Shown piece after piece: positions 37,601-48,800 of a stretch of DNA of 64,000 nt. Within the stretch, counting starts at the first letter, position 1. Each line of letters opens with the position of its first letter. A program made the translations under genes and the position numbers. The DNA is from Hirsutella rhossiliensis (taxonomy: Eukaryota; Ascomycota; Sordariomycetes; Hypocreales; Ophiocordycipitaceae): assembly GCF_020360975.1 (NCBI RefSeq), contig NW_025408680.1, forward strand, positions 1,054,001-1,118,000. Direction: 5' to 3'. The notes below the pieces were generated by a model, which saw only the letters and a program-made list of their open reading frames with translations, had not been told where the DNA came from and did not search any database.

Positions 37601-40600
37601 AAGAAAGTAAAATTTTACGATAATTTAGCTACTAAATAGGATAAAAGGGATAACCGTTTAAGTAAATTATTATAGGCTTTAGCGATATAAACGAAAATAG
37701 TAACTAAACTAGCGGATATAATAAAATCGACTAATAAGACCTACGTACTAACTAATACGGCTATATAACCTAGCATCCGATATAAATAGAATAAAGGATA
37801 TAATATAAAGATTTAAAGAGTTATTGCTACTTTAAGGAAAGACCTTAAATAAATTAATAAAGAGCTTAAGTTAAGAGAAACTAGCTCTTAAAAGAAAGAA
37901 TAAAGCCTATAAGATAGAATAAAGAATATCCCCTAGGAATACCGGAAATATAATAAACTCTTTAAGGAAGAACTTAAGATAGGGTTACCTAAATATAGCT
38001 AATAAGACTACGAAATTTATCTTAAAGATAGAATAACGCTAACGTTCTATAAGATCTATAACTTAAATAAAAAGTAACTATAAACGCTACGCGACTACCT
38101 TAACGAGAATCTATAAAAGGGATATATACGAACGTTAATATCTAAAGTAGGCTACCTAGTTATATTTATTTTAAAGAAAAATAGTAAGCTATAACTAGTT
38201 ATCGACTATAGACGCTTAAATAATATTATAATAAAAGACCGAATACTATTACCGCTTATATCGGAACTATAAGATCGACTATATAGTAAAAAATAGTTTA
38301 TAGCCCTCGACCGTAAAGGCGCCTATAACCTAATACGTATAAAAAAGGGATATAAATAGATAATAGCCTTTAGAACGAAATTCGGACTATTCGAATATCT
38401 AGTAATACTATTTAGACTTATAAATATACTAGCTACCTTCTAACGGATAATTAATAATATCCTATGCGAATACTTAGATATCTTTATAGTAGTATACCTA
38501 GATAATATCTTAATCTTCTCGGATACCTTAAAAGAATATAAGGAATATATCTATAAGGTACTCCGCGTACTTTAGAATATAAAGTTACTAGTTAAACTAA
38601 AGAAAAGTAAGTTCTATATATAGGAAGTAGACTTCCTTAGATATACGATCTTACTAAGAGAAATATAAATATAATAAGATAAGATTAACTTAGTTAAAGA
38701 ATAGCTAACGCTAAAGAACGTTAAGGACGTATAAAGTTTCCTAGGATTTATAAATTACTACTAACGATTTATTAAAGATTTTAGAAAGATTATAGTATTA
38801 CTATACGACTTAACGAAGAAGGAAAAAGAATTTATATAGGACGATAAAGCTAACGAAGCTTTCGAATATATTAAAACTACGATTATATAAGAACTAGTCT
38901 TAACTACCTTCGATCTAAAACGATAAATCGAACTTAAAACCGATATATTAGACTTTACTTTAGGAGTATAAATCGGATAAAAAGATAATAAAGGAAGACT
39001 ACGACTAATTACGTTCTACTTAAAGAAGCTATATAGCGTAGAACTTAATTACCTTATCTATAATAAAGAATTCCTTATAATTATTTAAGCTTTTAAGGAA
39101 TTTCGATACTACCTTCTCGGAAGTAAATATAAAGTTAAGGTCTATATAGACTATAAAAATATCTTATATTTTATAACGATATAATAGTTAAACGGACGAT
39201 AGATCCGATAGGCCGAATACTTATTAGAATTCGACTACGAAATAATCTATAGAAAAGGAATAGAAAACGGTCGAGCTAATGCCCTTAGTCAATAAAGTAA
39301 CTACGATATAGGGGCACCTATAGTAAAAGGATAGCTCCTAGAAATCAACGAAAATAAGAACTACTAGTAATAATAGCTAAATATTATATTTAAAGTATAA
39401 CCCAACGACTTAACTTACTAAAAGATCTTAAAATAGATAAAAGAATATAAAGTACTAAACGGATACGATATAGGATATTTAGAAGTTTTAATATATAAAA
39501 ATAAAATCTAAATACTACTAGAATTACGAGATAAAGTTATATAAGATATATATAAATATCTAATATATAGATACTAGGGAATCTAAAGAATAATAGAACG
39601 GATTAAACGATAATATAACTTCCTATAGCTTAAAGAAGTAGTACGATAAGTTACTAAAGAATATAAACTTTACGTATAAAGTAAAGCTAAACGATATAAA
39701 CTATACGGAGAATTATAACCGCTACTAGTACTAGAGAAACTATAGGATTTAATAGCTTTCGACTATATTATAAAGCTACTACCGTTAAAAGAACCTATAA
39801 CTAACGTTAAGTATAATAGTATATTTATTATTACTAATAGATTAACAAAGTATAGATACTTTTTACCGTATAAAGAAGTAAGTAATATAGAAGAGCTAGT
39901 ATATATATTCCTATAAATAATTATTAGTAATTATAGACTACTAAATAAGATTATCTTTAATAAAGGAAGTACGTTTATAGCTAAATTTTAGTAAGCTCTT
40001 ATAGTATAATTAGGGACGAAATATAAGCTTAGTATAGCTTATTACCTATAAATAGATAGATAAATAGAATGACTTAACTAAACGCTTAAATAATATTTAC
40101 GATACTATATTAGCTACGAATAAAACGATTAAGTTAAATAGCTACTAATAGTATAACTAGCTTATAATAGCTTAGTTATAGAAATAACTAAGCTCTTACT
40201 AGTATACGCTAATTATAGATATAACTTAGAAGTATTTAAGGTTACTCGATAAGGACTATAAGCGGAACGAGCGATACTATAAGTAGATTAGCTATAAAAA
40301 TTATATAAAGAAATATAATAAGAACTTTAATTCGTTAAAGAACGAATATATACTTACTATAATCGGAAAAGATTATAGGGACTAATCTTTTAATAGGGAG
40401 ATATAGTCTACCTTATATAACGAAATATTAAAATAAAACGACTAAGTAATAAATTAGATTTTAAAAAAAACTTAGACCGTTTAAGGTTAAGAAAACTATT
40501 TTAAAAGTTAACTATAAACTTTCGCTACTAATAATAATACGGATATACCTAATATTTTATATCTTATTATTAGAACTAGCGCTATAAAACGCTAAACTAT

Positions 40601-40689
40601 AGGAAAAAATCGAAGTCGACGACGATTAAGAATATAAAGTAGAATAAATACTAGATATAAGAAAATAAGGTTAGTAATAAGAATACCTT
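34604..40689 (+). pseudogene. family-A Gypsy gag-pol relic, copy 2
   Basis: Colinear with the young gag-pol from gag to the chromodomain, where the young element inserted; the last codons resume at 53147. RT active site Y-L-D-N near 38494. Stops are RIP-type. This copy serves as the alignment reference showing that the young copy is one base short at each frame break. Confidence 0.9.
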
Positions 40690-40694
40690 ATTAA
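40690..40694. repeat. attaa target duplication, left copy
   Basis: Matches 53142-53146. The unduplicated site (cttattaagtagaaggg) is seen in copy 1 near 11811-11827. Confidence 0.92.
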
Positions 40695-40777
40695 TGTTAC
40701 GACCCGACCAACGGATGTTACGACCCGACCAACGGATGGCCATGACACGGGCCAGGGATGACTAACCGCTGAAGGAT

Positions 40778-40876
40778 CACGTGACCATGCGAAAGGTGAT
40801 CGGTGGATCGCCTTACGATCAAGCGAGCGGTGCTCGACGGATCGTTCATCGATCAAGGTGATCACCTCTGTGATCA
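40778..40876 (+). promoter_or_regulatory. U3 palindromic sites: CACGTG and two TGATCA
   Basis: CACGTG at 40778-40783, the core recognised by bHLH factors, and TGATCA at 40859-40864 and 40871-40876, 12 bp apart. They lie upstream of the TATA box. The same sites occur in the 3' LTR. Their role is inference. Confidence 0.35.
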
Positions 40877-40912
40877 CCTCCAGCACCTCGCGATCAGAGA
40901 CGGGCAGTTGGG

Positions 40913-40920
40913 TATATATA
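40913..40920 (+). promoter_or_regulatory. LTR TATA box
   Basis: tatatata, about 39 bp upstream of the agctttcaac segment (40959-40968) that pairs with the primer site and so should lie near the RNA 5' end. The copy in the 3' LTR is at 52891-52898. Confidence 0.65.
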
Positions 40921-40979
40921 GCTGCCCCATTTCACTCCTTTAGACTAGATAGCTCTTTAGCTTTCAACACAATCATTAC

Positions 40980-40987
40980 GATCCCTA
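40980..40987. repeat. gatcccta hAT target duplication, left copy
   Basis: Matches 45599-45606 exactly; the uninterrupted 3' LTR has the sequence once. Eight bases is diagnostic of hAT insertion. Confidence 0.95.
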
Positions 40988-40997
40988 TAGGGCTGAT

Positions 40998-42464
40998 ATT
41001 TGAAGATTTTGAAGTCGAATCGGCCTCGGGACCCTTGAATTGAATGAAGCCGAATCGGGTAAGGTCTTCAAATTCGACGAATCAAAAATCAGGAGTCTTC
41101 ATTCAATTCATTCATAAAAATTGTGAATGAATGGCGATATGGTCGAAACGTAAGGCGAAAAAATTATCACCGCTTCGCGGCCAAGGGACATACAGGGAGG
41201 AAAGGGTCAATACCCGAAGCCACCCACCAAGGGCCTCTTCCTGTTCTTCCTCGGCAGGCTCACATACACATCAATAAACAAGCTGCTTTGACCCCATCAT
41301 TAAGGTTTGCCCCGCGCGGACACGGTAACTTCGAGTTCGGCCGCGCTTGTGATGACGCTCTGCGTATTTAAAAGTCTGTTGTGCGTGTTTCAGTTGGATT
41401 CCACCGTCCACACTCCACTGGCAAAATCCTAGTCCCGCGCCGCCCGCGTCTGGCGGGGCGTCGCTGGGAAATCGAGGCGAAGGACGGCAGTTAGGGCGTC
41501 CATATATTGTGGTATAACGACCTAACAGTGCCTGATACGCCACCGTTTCAGCAATCTTGCCACCCTATACGGAGTATTAAAAAACACCATGAAGCTCATG
41601 AACAGTGCCATTTTATAATGCACATGATTTAAATGTAGTGCCGCTCGAATGTTCTGGATTTTCTCGTTCGGATGATATAACCCTCGATAGTTACATGTCG
41701 TTAACATTTGCTCAAGAAATGCCACATCATCTTGAAGGCAATCAATGGATAGCCCATTTTTTGGTTGGAATACTACATTTCAAGCACATATTAAGCTCGG
41801 CAACCCATATTCTGGATATATAATATAATAATTATACCGCTGTACAGCCCCAGCAAGCTGATTCGAAAACGCGTTCAGATCCTCAACATCTCAATACTGC
41901 GCGAACAATTGGAAGTGACACGAATCGAGTCAGCTCGCGATTTGGAGGCTGTTAGGGACTTATCTACCCTCGAGCCCAATATGACTGCTACTTGTTTGTC
42001 CATACAAATTAGCCGATCAGGAAGTACCCGAAAATCTGCATGATAAGGATATATTGTGCCAACTAGCCGCGTTCAGACGCGTTATTTCCGCTCAGTTGAC
42101 CACCTGTTAATTCTACTGCTGTCGGAAAGACAGGGTCGTCAGCCCATCCACCTTTTGCCTGCGTGGCGCAACGGTCTTCGCGACAACTGCCACGACATTA
42201 TTTTACCACGACCTCGCCTAATTCCTGCTTCGATATTCCGACAGCGGCTTCGGATCAGCCCCCGAATCAACGCCCTGACCGACGACCTATCCTACCCGTT
42301 CAACCCCGACTCCTTGACACTTTATTGTGGTTTATTTGGTGTCGTTCCGACTACCTGTGTCGCGTCCATTCTCGAGCCTTTCAGCCAAGATCAGGTAAAA
42401 CTTCATTACTCTCCAATCTACCCTCCTTATTTAATTACCTTACGAGTGGATAGCTAATTATAAC
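40998..42464. other. hAT 5' noncoding region
   Basis: Subterminal repeat-rich sequence to about 41130 (multiple attcaa/gaatg motifs), then about 1.3 kb without a convincing gene. Several short ORFs exist but show no domain and overlap each other on both strands. It probably contains the transposase promoter and leader; introns cannot be excluded. Confidence 0.5.
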
Positions 42465-45120
42465 ATGATACGTAGTATGGCCCCTGCTGAAACAAAAACA
42501 TCTGCCGCAGCGAATTTCTTTGCTCCAAGGACCCGGCGTAAATTGCCAACGCAGAATTATGCCCGCATCGAACGTCCTCAATTCAACCCTCGGAATCCCG
42601 CGCGCGCGCGCGCTGATTCTAGCGCAACTCCGGCTCCTTCCTCTCCTCTTCCAACTGGCGAAGATACAATTGTCTGCGCGCCCCCGGGTCATCCTGACTG
42701 TGAGTCAGATGATGACATGCCCGACGCGGATACACCAGAGCCGCCATTGAACAGTAGTCATATGACGCTCGCAGAGAAAGCCGGACTTATCAAGAAGTGG
42801 GCCGACAACAAACAAAAGCATGTTCGCAAGAAGAGAGACAAGAACAGCCACGTCTATTGGTATATGCAGAGGAAGCTATAGACAGAAGCTTTTACTCAGA
42901 GGATAAGGATGGGCCGAAGATCTTCCAAGAGTTCCGGTGGACTTGTATAGAGTGCCTTCAAAATCCCAATACTCTTCGGAAGAGATTCCAGGTCCTCGAA
43001 TCGAACCGCCGAGGGTTACCTCTGGCATGGGAGACCATTTAAAAATCCACGGTATTACGAAGGAATCTCACCACGCTCGAATTAATGGATACGGCCGCGC
43101 CATTGGTGGAGGAGATTATACAGAGGCAGACGCATGGAGCGGTCGACCTAGGCAGAGAGCAAGACTCACGGCAAAGGAGTCTATCCGCCGGTGGTTTGTA
43201 AAACACCGACAACCCTTCTCTGTTGTCGAGACTCCTGCTTTTCAAGAGATGTTCTTGGCTCACAACACAACATGTGTGTACAGGAGTCGTATAACGTTAC
43301 GCAATCATATATATACAGACTTTGTCGAACGCAGGGAGAAGCTGAAGATTGAGCTTGAGTACAATTGTGCCACCATCTCGTTCACCCTTGATATCTGGAC
43401 AGCACCGAATCGGGTGCCCATTTTCGCCATTATTGCGCACTGGATTACACCGGAGTTTGAGGAGAGAGAAGTTATTGAGTTTATTGAGCTCAAAAGATCT
43501 CACACTGGCAAACAATTAGCTGAGATAGTTGAGAGGACGCTTGAGGAGCTCAGGCTCAAGCCTAAGCTTCTCGCCATTACGGGAGACAACGCCGGCAATA
43601 ACGGCACGCTCTGTCAGTCTTTGTACGATTCTCTCAAGACCAAATTCGACGACAAGGTGAGCCCAATAGGAGGCCCGCATGCGCTTTCACGGCAGGAAGA
43701 GTTGGATCCGCTGTCTAGCTCATATTACCTCGCTCATTTGTGAGGGCGTCTTGCAAGATCTCAAAGCAGGCACAGCGAAGGAAGCCAAGAAGATGCTTGA
43801 CAAGTGGGACGAAGAGAATAAAAGCAACAACTACACCATTCCGGGAGACTCTAGTCGAAGTGGGATTGCCAAAATCCGCCTCCTCAATCTCTGGATGTTG
43901 AGATCCGGGTCTAGGGAGCAAGACTTCAAAAGCATGCCGCGCACGCACTACCGGAAGCCAACCTACGATGTCGACACTCGCTGGAATTCGGCCTACGACA
44001 TGATTGACCAATTCCTCGAGCTTGAGGCAGAGTATACTGAGTTCGTTGATACTCACCCGCAAGTCAAGTGCCTCCTGCCCTTATCAGAAGAGATTGTCGC
44101 TCTCTATCAACTGCGGAAGGTTCTGAAGCCGTTTAAAGACCACACTCTGAAAGTCTCCGAAGTTATGCCGCCGATCTCACAAAGTCTCGATATCTATTGG
44201 GATTTGGAAGCTCTCCTGATGATGTAGTCGAAGGAGTTGGCGACTTTACAGACCTTGATATGTCCATTCGAGACGCCTTCTCGAAGGGCAAAGCAAAACA
44301 CGTTACTTATATGAAGAAGCTTGACGATCAAATGATGCTATTCGCAGCTCACATCCTGGATCCGCGTTATAAAACTCACCAATTGGAAATGATGATACCG
44401 GATCAATACTCTGAGATTATGGCTAAAGTCAAGAAGTATTTCAAAACGGAGTGGCCGGAGCTAGCAGCATTGAATGCCACAAACTCAACTATGAGCCAAT
44501 CCAGACCAGCTGAGCGTCCTCAAGGAGTCTCCATTGCGCAATGGAGAGCCATCCAAATGAAGAAGGCGAGGAGGCGGAGACGGGCGCGGCGATCCCTATT
44601 TCGGAGCTTGAACGGTGGCTTGCAGCTCCTCGAATAGAGTTCGACGAGTCTATTGCAAAGTCTCCAGACTTCCTACTGAAGTGGTGGAAAGAACACAAGG
44701 TCGAGTGGCCACTTTTGGCTGCGGCGGCGCGTGATCTTCTCTGTCTCTGGCTCTGAAGTTGACGTGGAACGCCTCTTCAGCGGTTGTAGAGACGAATTCG
44801 GTATCCGCCGTCACGCCTTGAAGGCAGATACGGTGCGAGTACTAACACTTTACGGAGTGCTTATACTCAGGAAGATAAGATCGATCAGGCGTTGATCAAG
44901 GCGGCCATGGAGTATGACATCCTGCCCTTTGCCAATAGTATTATTTGGAGACCAGACCACATTCCGGGCAAGCTGGAAGATGGTATGTATGGATATACCC
45001 TCATTATATATGTAGGTATATGCTAATCTGTGTTCAGGCGAGAATCCTCCTCAACCTCTTCCTCCCACCGAGGCTCCCACTGAACCCCTACCCCAAACCT
45101 CCTGCATCCCAAGCCGATAA
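42465..45120 (+). pseudogene. hAT transposase, frameshifted as assembled
   Basis: Domains in order: a low-complexity N-terminus; a BED-like zinc finger (W-T-C-x2-C near 42940, H-x3-H near 43040) split by a shift; the hAT core with L-D-I-W-T at about 43390 (first catalytic Asp); G-D-N-A-G-N-N at about 43580 (second Asp); an I-R-C-x-A-H-I segment at 43700; and the C-terminal dimerisation region (W-P-L-L-A-A-A-A-R-D, then S-E-V-D-V-E-R-L-F at about 44750). Reading frames change near 42870, 43030, 43675, 44210, 44545, 44735 and 44840. Most are -1, two are -2 or +1. There are no RIP stops. A 55-nt intron at 44983-45037 is followed by a short Pro-rich tail ending TAA at 45120. Confidence 0.85.
44983..45037 (+). 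other. spliceosomal intron in hAT transposase
   Basis: gtatgt at the 5' end, gctaatc as a branch-point candidate about 13 nt before the 3' end, and ttcag at the 3' end; 55 nt, typical of filamentous ascomycetes. Removing it keeps the frame and adds a short Pro-rich tail before the stop. Confidence 0.75.
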
Positions 45121-45588
45121 GTCTGCGATATCAACCCCTGTCTAGATACAATGGAGGCTTCGGAGGATTGGGGCTCTAGAGTGTAGCCGTGTACAGTGGC
45201 GGATTCGAACGCGTTGTACCGACGTATTTTGAGGATTCGGCAGAGCTTTGAAAGTGCTTATTTTCAGTCGATTTGCCTAGGACAGGCGGATCAGTATTTA
45301 TGTAAGTTAATTTTTGTAGTATTCGGGATTATCGACTTCTTAGAAGGCTATAACTTAAAACTATATACTACTTATTGGCGTTTTGAGGCATCTTTGCAAT
45401 CGCTCAGGTACACACCAAATTCACTTCGTTTAGGGATCCCTTCAAACCATTCATGAATGGCCTGAATTGGCCCAAACCCAACTTGAATCGCGAAAATTGG
45501 AGCTTGAAGATTTTGAATCAAGATCCAAAAAATTCAATTCATTTGATTCATCCTTCATTCAAAATCTTCAAAATCTTCACCTTCGTCT
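45121..45588. other. hAT 3' noncoding region
   Basis: No gene. Subterminal repeats (ttcaaaatcttca and relatives) fill the last 120 bp, inverted relative to the left end, a typical arrangement of transposase-binding sites. Confidence 0.6.
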
Positions 45589-45598
45589 ATCACCCCTA

Positions 45599-45606
45599 GA
45601 TCCCTA
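45599..45606. repeat. gatcccta hAT target duplication, right copy
   Basis: See 40980-40987. Confidence 0.95.
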
Positions 45607-45781
45607 TCACGATCTCATCTCTGATTCCGATCACTTGATTACCTGGTTACAGTCTACGGTCTACGACCTCCGACTCATCACCAACGTGACATACTTATCA
45701 TTGCTCAGACCACGCCCTGTTGTATCTGCCAACATAAACCCCACGACAGGTTTATCCTTGGGAATATCACCGGTCGTCACA
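45607..45781 (+). repeat. young Gypsy 5' LTR, second part (R-U5)
   Basis: The remaining 175 bp, ending gtcaca. It differs from the 3' LTR only by one C fewer in a C run near 45756. Together with 40695-40987 it makes 468 bp, the same as the 3' LTR. Confidence 0.95.
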
Positions 45782-45782
45782 C

Positions 45783-45792
45783 GTTGAAAGCT
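45783..45792 (+). promoter_or_regulatory. self-complementary primer-binding site
   Basis: gttgaaagct starts one base after the LTR. It is perfectly complementary over 10 nt to agctttcaac in the LTR (40959-40968 and the equivalent in the 3' LTR), about 40 bp below the TATA box. I see no tRNA 3'-end match. This is the Tf1-type self-priming layout. RIPped copies keep both halves in C-to-T form. Confidence 0.7.
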
Positions 45793-45844
45793 CTTGTTCA
45801 GAACGATACCGCGTCTCTCTGAGCAATATCGCATAACTGTCAAC

Positions 45845-48800
45845 ATGCCTGCACAGCAAACTGGATCAACCAACTCGGGACACACCGTGTCGCCGCAGGA
45901 CATGATGCGCGAAATCATCAGCCTTCGACAGGAGGTCCAAGTACTCAGGAACGGAGGAGGCAACGGACAAGTTAGGGACCTCGGAGAAGCAGTCAAACCA
46001 AAACAGCCAGGACCATTCGACGGTACTCATGGCACGCTTCGAGACTTTCTCACCCAACTCAAAGCCTACCACCGATTCTATCCGACCAAGCTCTCGGACC
46101 CAGTCGAAAAGGTACTCCACGCAGGAAATTGTTTATCTGGAACGGCACTCGCCTGGTTTGGACCCATCATGAGGACTTTCTCGACAACCAACCAGCGCGA
46201 CGAGACAACGAGACAGACGAAGTCTTTGCCAGTTTCAAGGATTCGAAGAAGCCATTACGAAGGTATTCGGAACAACCGACGAGGAACGAGAGGCCGAACA
46301 GAAACTTCGAGAACTCCGACAAAGGATCTCAGCATCGGATTATGCTGCGAAGTTCCGTCAAGTCACCTCAAAGCTTGATTGGGACGACGAACCTCTTATG
46401 TCACGATTCTACGACGGGCTTAAGAAGAAGTCAAGGACGAGCTCTACAAGGAAAATCGACCTGACAACCTCTCGGACTACATTGCTATGGCAGTACGAAT
46501 CGACGACAGACAGTATGCGCGACGCCAAGAAAAGAAACAAGGAAGAGGAAACTGGAACCCTTCCTATGGGAACAACTTTAACCGACGCGCCAACTACAAG
46601 AAGAAGCGCGAAACTCCATTGCTTACGCCCACACAACTAACCCAGGCAAAATGGACCTGGATGCAACAAAGAAGGGCGAAGGAAAATGCTTCAACTGCGG
46701 GAAAGTTGGACATTTCTCACGAAATTGCAAGCAACCTCGCAAGGAGAAGAAAGTTCACTGGGCCCCAGCCCCAGAAGGTAAGAGACACCTGAACGCTACT
46801 AACAAGCAGGAACCAAAGCATGAACTCCTTAGTTGGACTGCATGCTACGACGACAAATGCACGGTACACCTAAGCGACAAAAACGGTACCGGATGGTTCC
46901 CAAAGCCACCAAAGAAAACCCTTGCAATGGTGCAACGAAGAGATCCCACAACACAGAAACAAGTCAAATTCGCAGAACCAGAATACCCCTATCCTGAAGG
47001 AGTCTCACAAGACTGGATCAGGAAGAACGGCAAACGATTCCAGGAAGACATGCGAAATAAGGATCGACAACAACGACGGGCAGTCTATAAACAACATAAC
47101 AAAGAAGATACGGACGCAGCCCTTATGCTCACGAAACTCGGACAACAACCCGAAGAGGAACAACGAAGTTTCGACGACACAAGCTCTGAAGAACAAGACA
47201 CGCTACAAGAAACAGAAGACGAGGATGAACTCGCACCACCACCCTCACTACTAAGGGAAAACGCCACGATTGGAGAACACGCTCCATACTTCGAAGAATT
47301 CGAAGAAATGCTCAAAATTGGAACTCAACAAATACCTCAAATTCTCACGGAAAACCAACAAGCTGCATTGATTCGATACCAACCGGCACCACGCGGAGGA
47401 GACTACGCTGTGGCTATCGCCGCGGTCGACACCTTTACAGCCCTACAACGAGAATGGCAACCACGAGGAGAATTTTCAGATGACCCAAGAACAGTGCTCA
47501 GTCACGAAGAGCACAAACATATTTCATGGATCTCATGCGTCTATTTGGACTGCATGATAAACTTCAGATGAAGGCACGACACGACGCCTTCCCAGTCAGA
47601 TTCGACGGACAAATACTTTCGAAACCCTACCTAAGCACGGAACTGGACTACTGGAAAATCGATCAACGTTACCCGAACGACCAAGTCATGTTATTGGAAC
47701 CCGATTACGGCACGCCACTTGAATGCCGCGATGATTACGGTTCTTTAACGAGATGTCTTTCGGAAACATGCAAAATCCACAAACACGCCAAAATTGGGGA
47801 ATGGCACAACGCCACTCGCTCTAAGGCATCCGAACCATCTATCTTCACAAGACTCGCGCAACGAATCAGATGCGACGAAGAAGATTACAACGAATGTGCA
47901 CACCCGAACTGCAAAGTTCACGAACACGAAAAGGCACGAGCATGGCACAAACGACACAACGGTGCACCAAAGGACTACTGGCGACACCTACGAAGGCTAC
48001 AAGCTACATTCGACCAAGGAAAAATTAACGCAGAAGAACTACGCGCAAAACAGAAAGACGCAGAACGAAAACTCGATTCCTGGTACGAAAACGAACAGAA
48101 TTGCGAAGCACGGTACGCAATCAACTGCGAAGCAGCACAATGCAAACAACACAGCGTTGAGAAACAAGAAATCTTCGATTGGCTACAAGAAATCAGTCTC
48201 TTGAGCCCCGACACGACACCACGCGACGAAAACATAAAGAAACGATATCAACAACAAATCGAAGAAGAATACCCAAATGAAACGAATAAGGACCAGGCAA
48301 AAACGAGGTACGCCATCTGTAAAGGGCTACAGACTGGCACGACACGACAAGATCCAAGGACCCTATGCATGGCAACGGCAAGCCATGGCAACCAAATGGT
48401 ATTGGACATCCAAATCGCGGGACATCACGTACACGCACTATTGGATTGCGGCGCGATGGGCAATTACGTTTCACCTAGAGTCATCAATCGTTACCGACTC
48501 CCATGGAGACACAAGAAAGATCCATATGAACTCACGAATATCGAAGGAGAGGCCTTTAACTATAATAACGGAATTATTGATATGGAGATTGATCACCTCG
48601 ACATCAATATCCAGGGCCACGACGAACGAGTCGACTTCGACATCATGGACATTGGAGAACACGACCTTGTGTTAGGGCTTCCATGGTTACAGGAGAGCAA
48701 CCCACTGATCAACTGGAAAACTGGCCAGCTGCGTTGGAACGACGACGCAAGTTTCCAAGACCAGCAGATTTGGGAGAAAGCAAAATTTTGCGATGATTTA

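Larger units (their letters stand above)
40695..40987 (+). repeat. young Gypsy 5' LTR, first part (U3-R)
   Basis: The first 293 of 468 bp, cut by the hAT at 40988. It starts with a 21-bp unit (tgttacgacccgaccaac...) present twice in tandem at 40695-40715 and 40716-40736. Compared with 52674 onward, the only difference is one extra C near 40881. Confidence 0.95.
40988..45598 (+). mobile_element. hAT DNA transposon (4,611 bp) in the 5' LTR
   Basis: Termini tagggctgat and atcaccccta form 10-bp imperfect inverted repeats (one mismatch), flanked by the 8-bp duplication gatcccta. Subterminal copies of gaagattttgaa occur near the left end and, inverted, near the right end. The interior carries a recognisable hAT transposase reading plus. 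All three signs (termini, 8-bp duplication, transposase) agree. Confidence 0.95.

Noticed and set aside
1..40690. Centromere identity of the AT-rich region
   Set aside because: AT-rich RIPped TE clusters are common at fungal centromeres, but they also occur in dispersed blocks. Sequence alone cannot decide.
41605..42457. Short plus-strand ORFs in the hAT 5' region (41605-41823, 42056-42457)
   Set aside because: No domain, overlapping ORFs on both strands, and no relation to the transposase. They look like chance ORFs in normal-composition DNA.
42056..42457. Host gene fragment captured by the hAT
   Set aside because: No similarity to any family that I recognise, and no exon structure. The evidence is insufficient.
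45196..45456. ORF of 86 codons at the hAT right end
   Set aside because: It overlaps the subterminal noncoding region and shows no recognisable sequence features.
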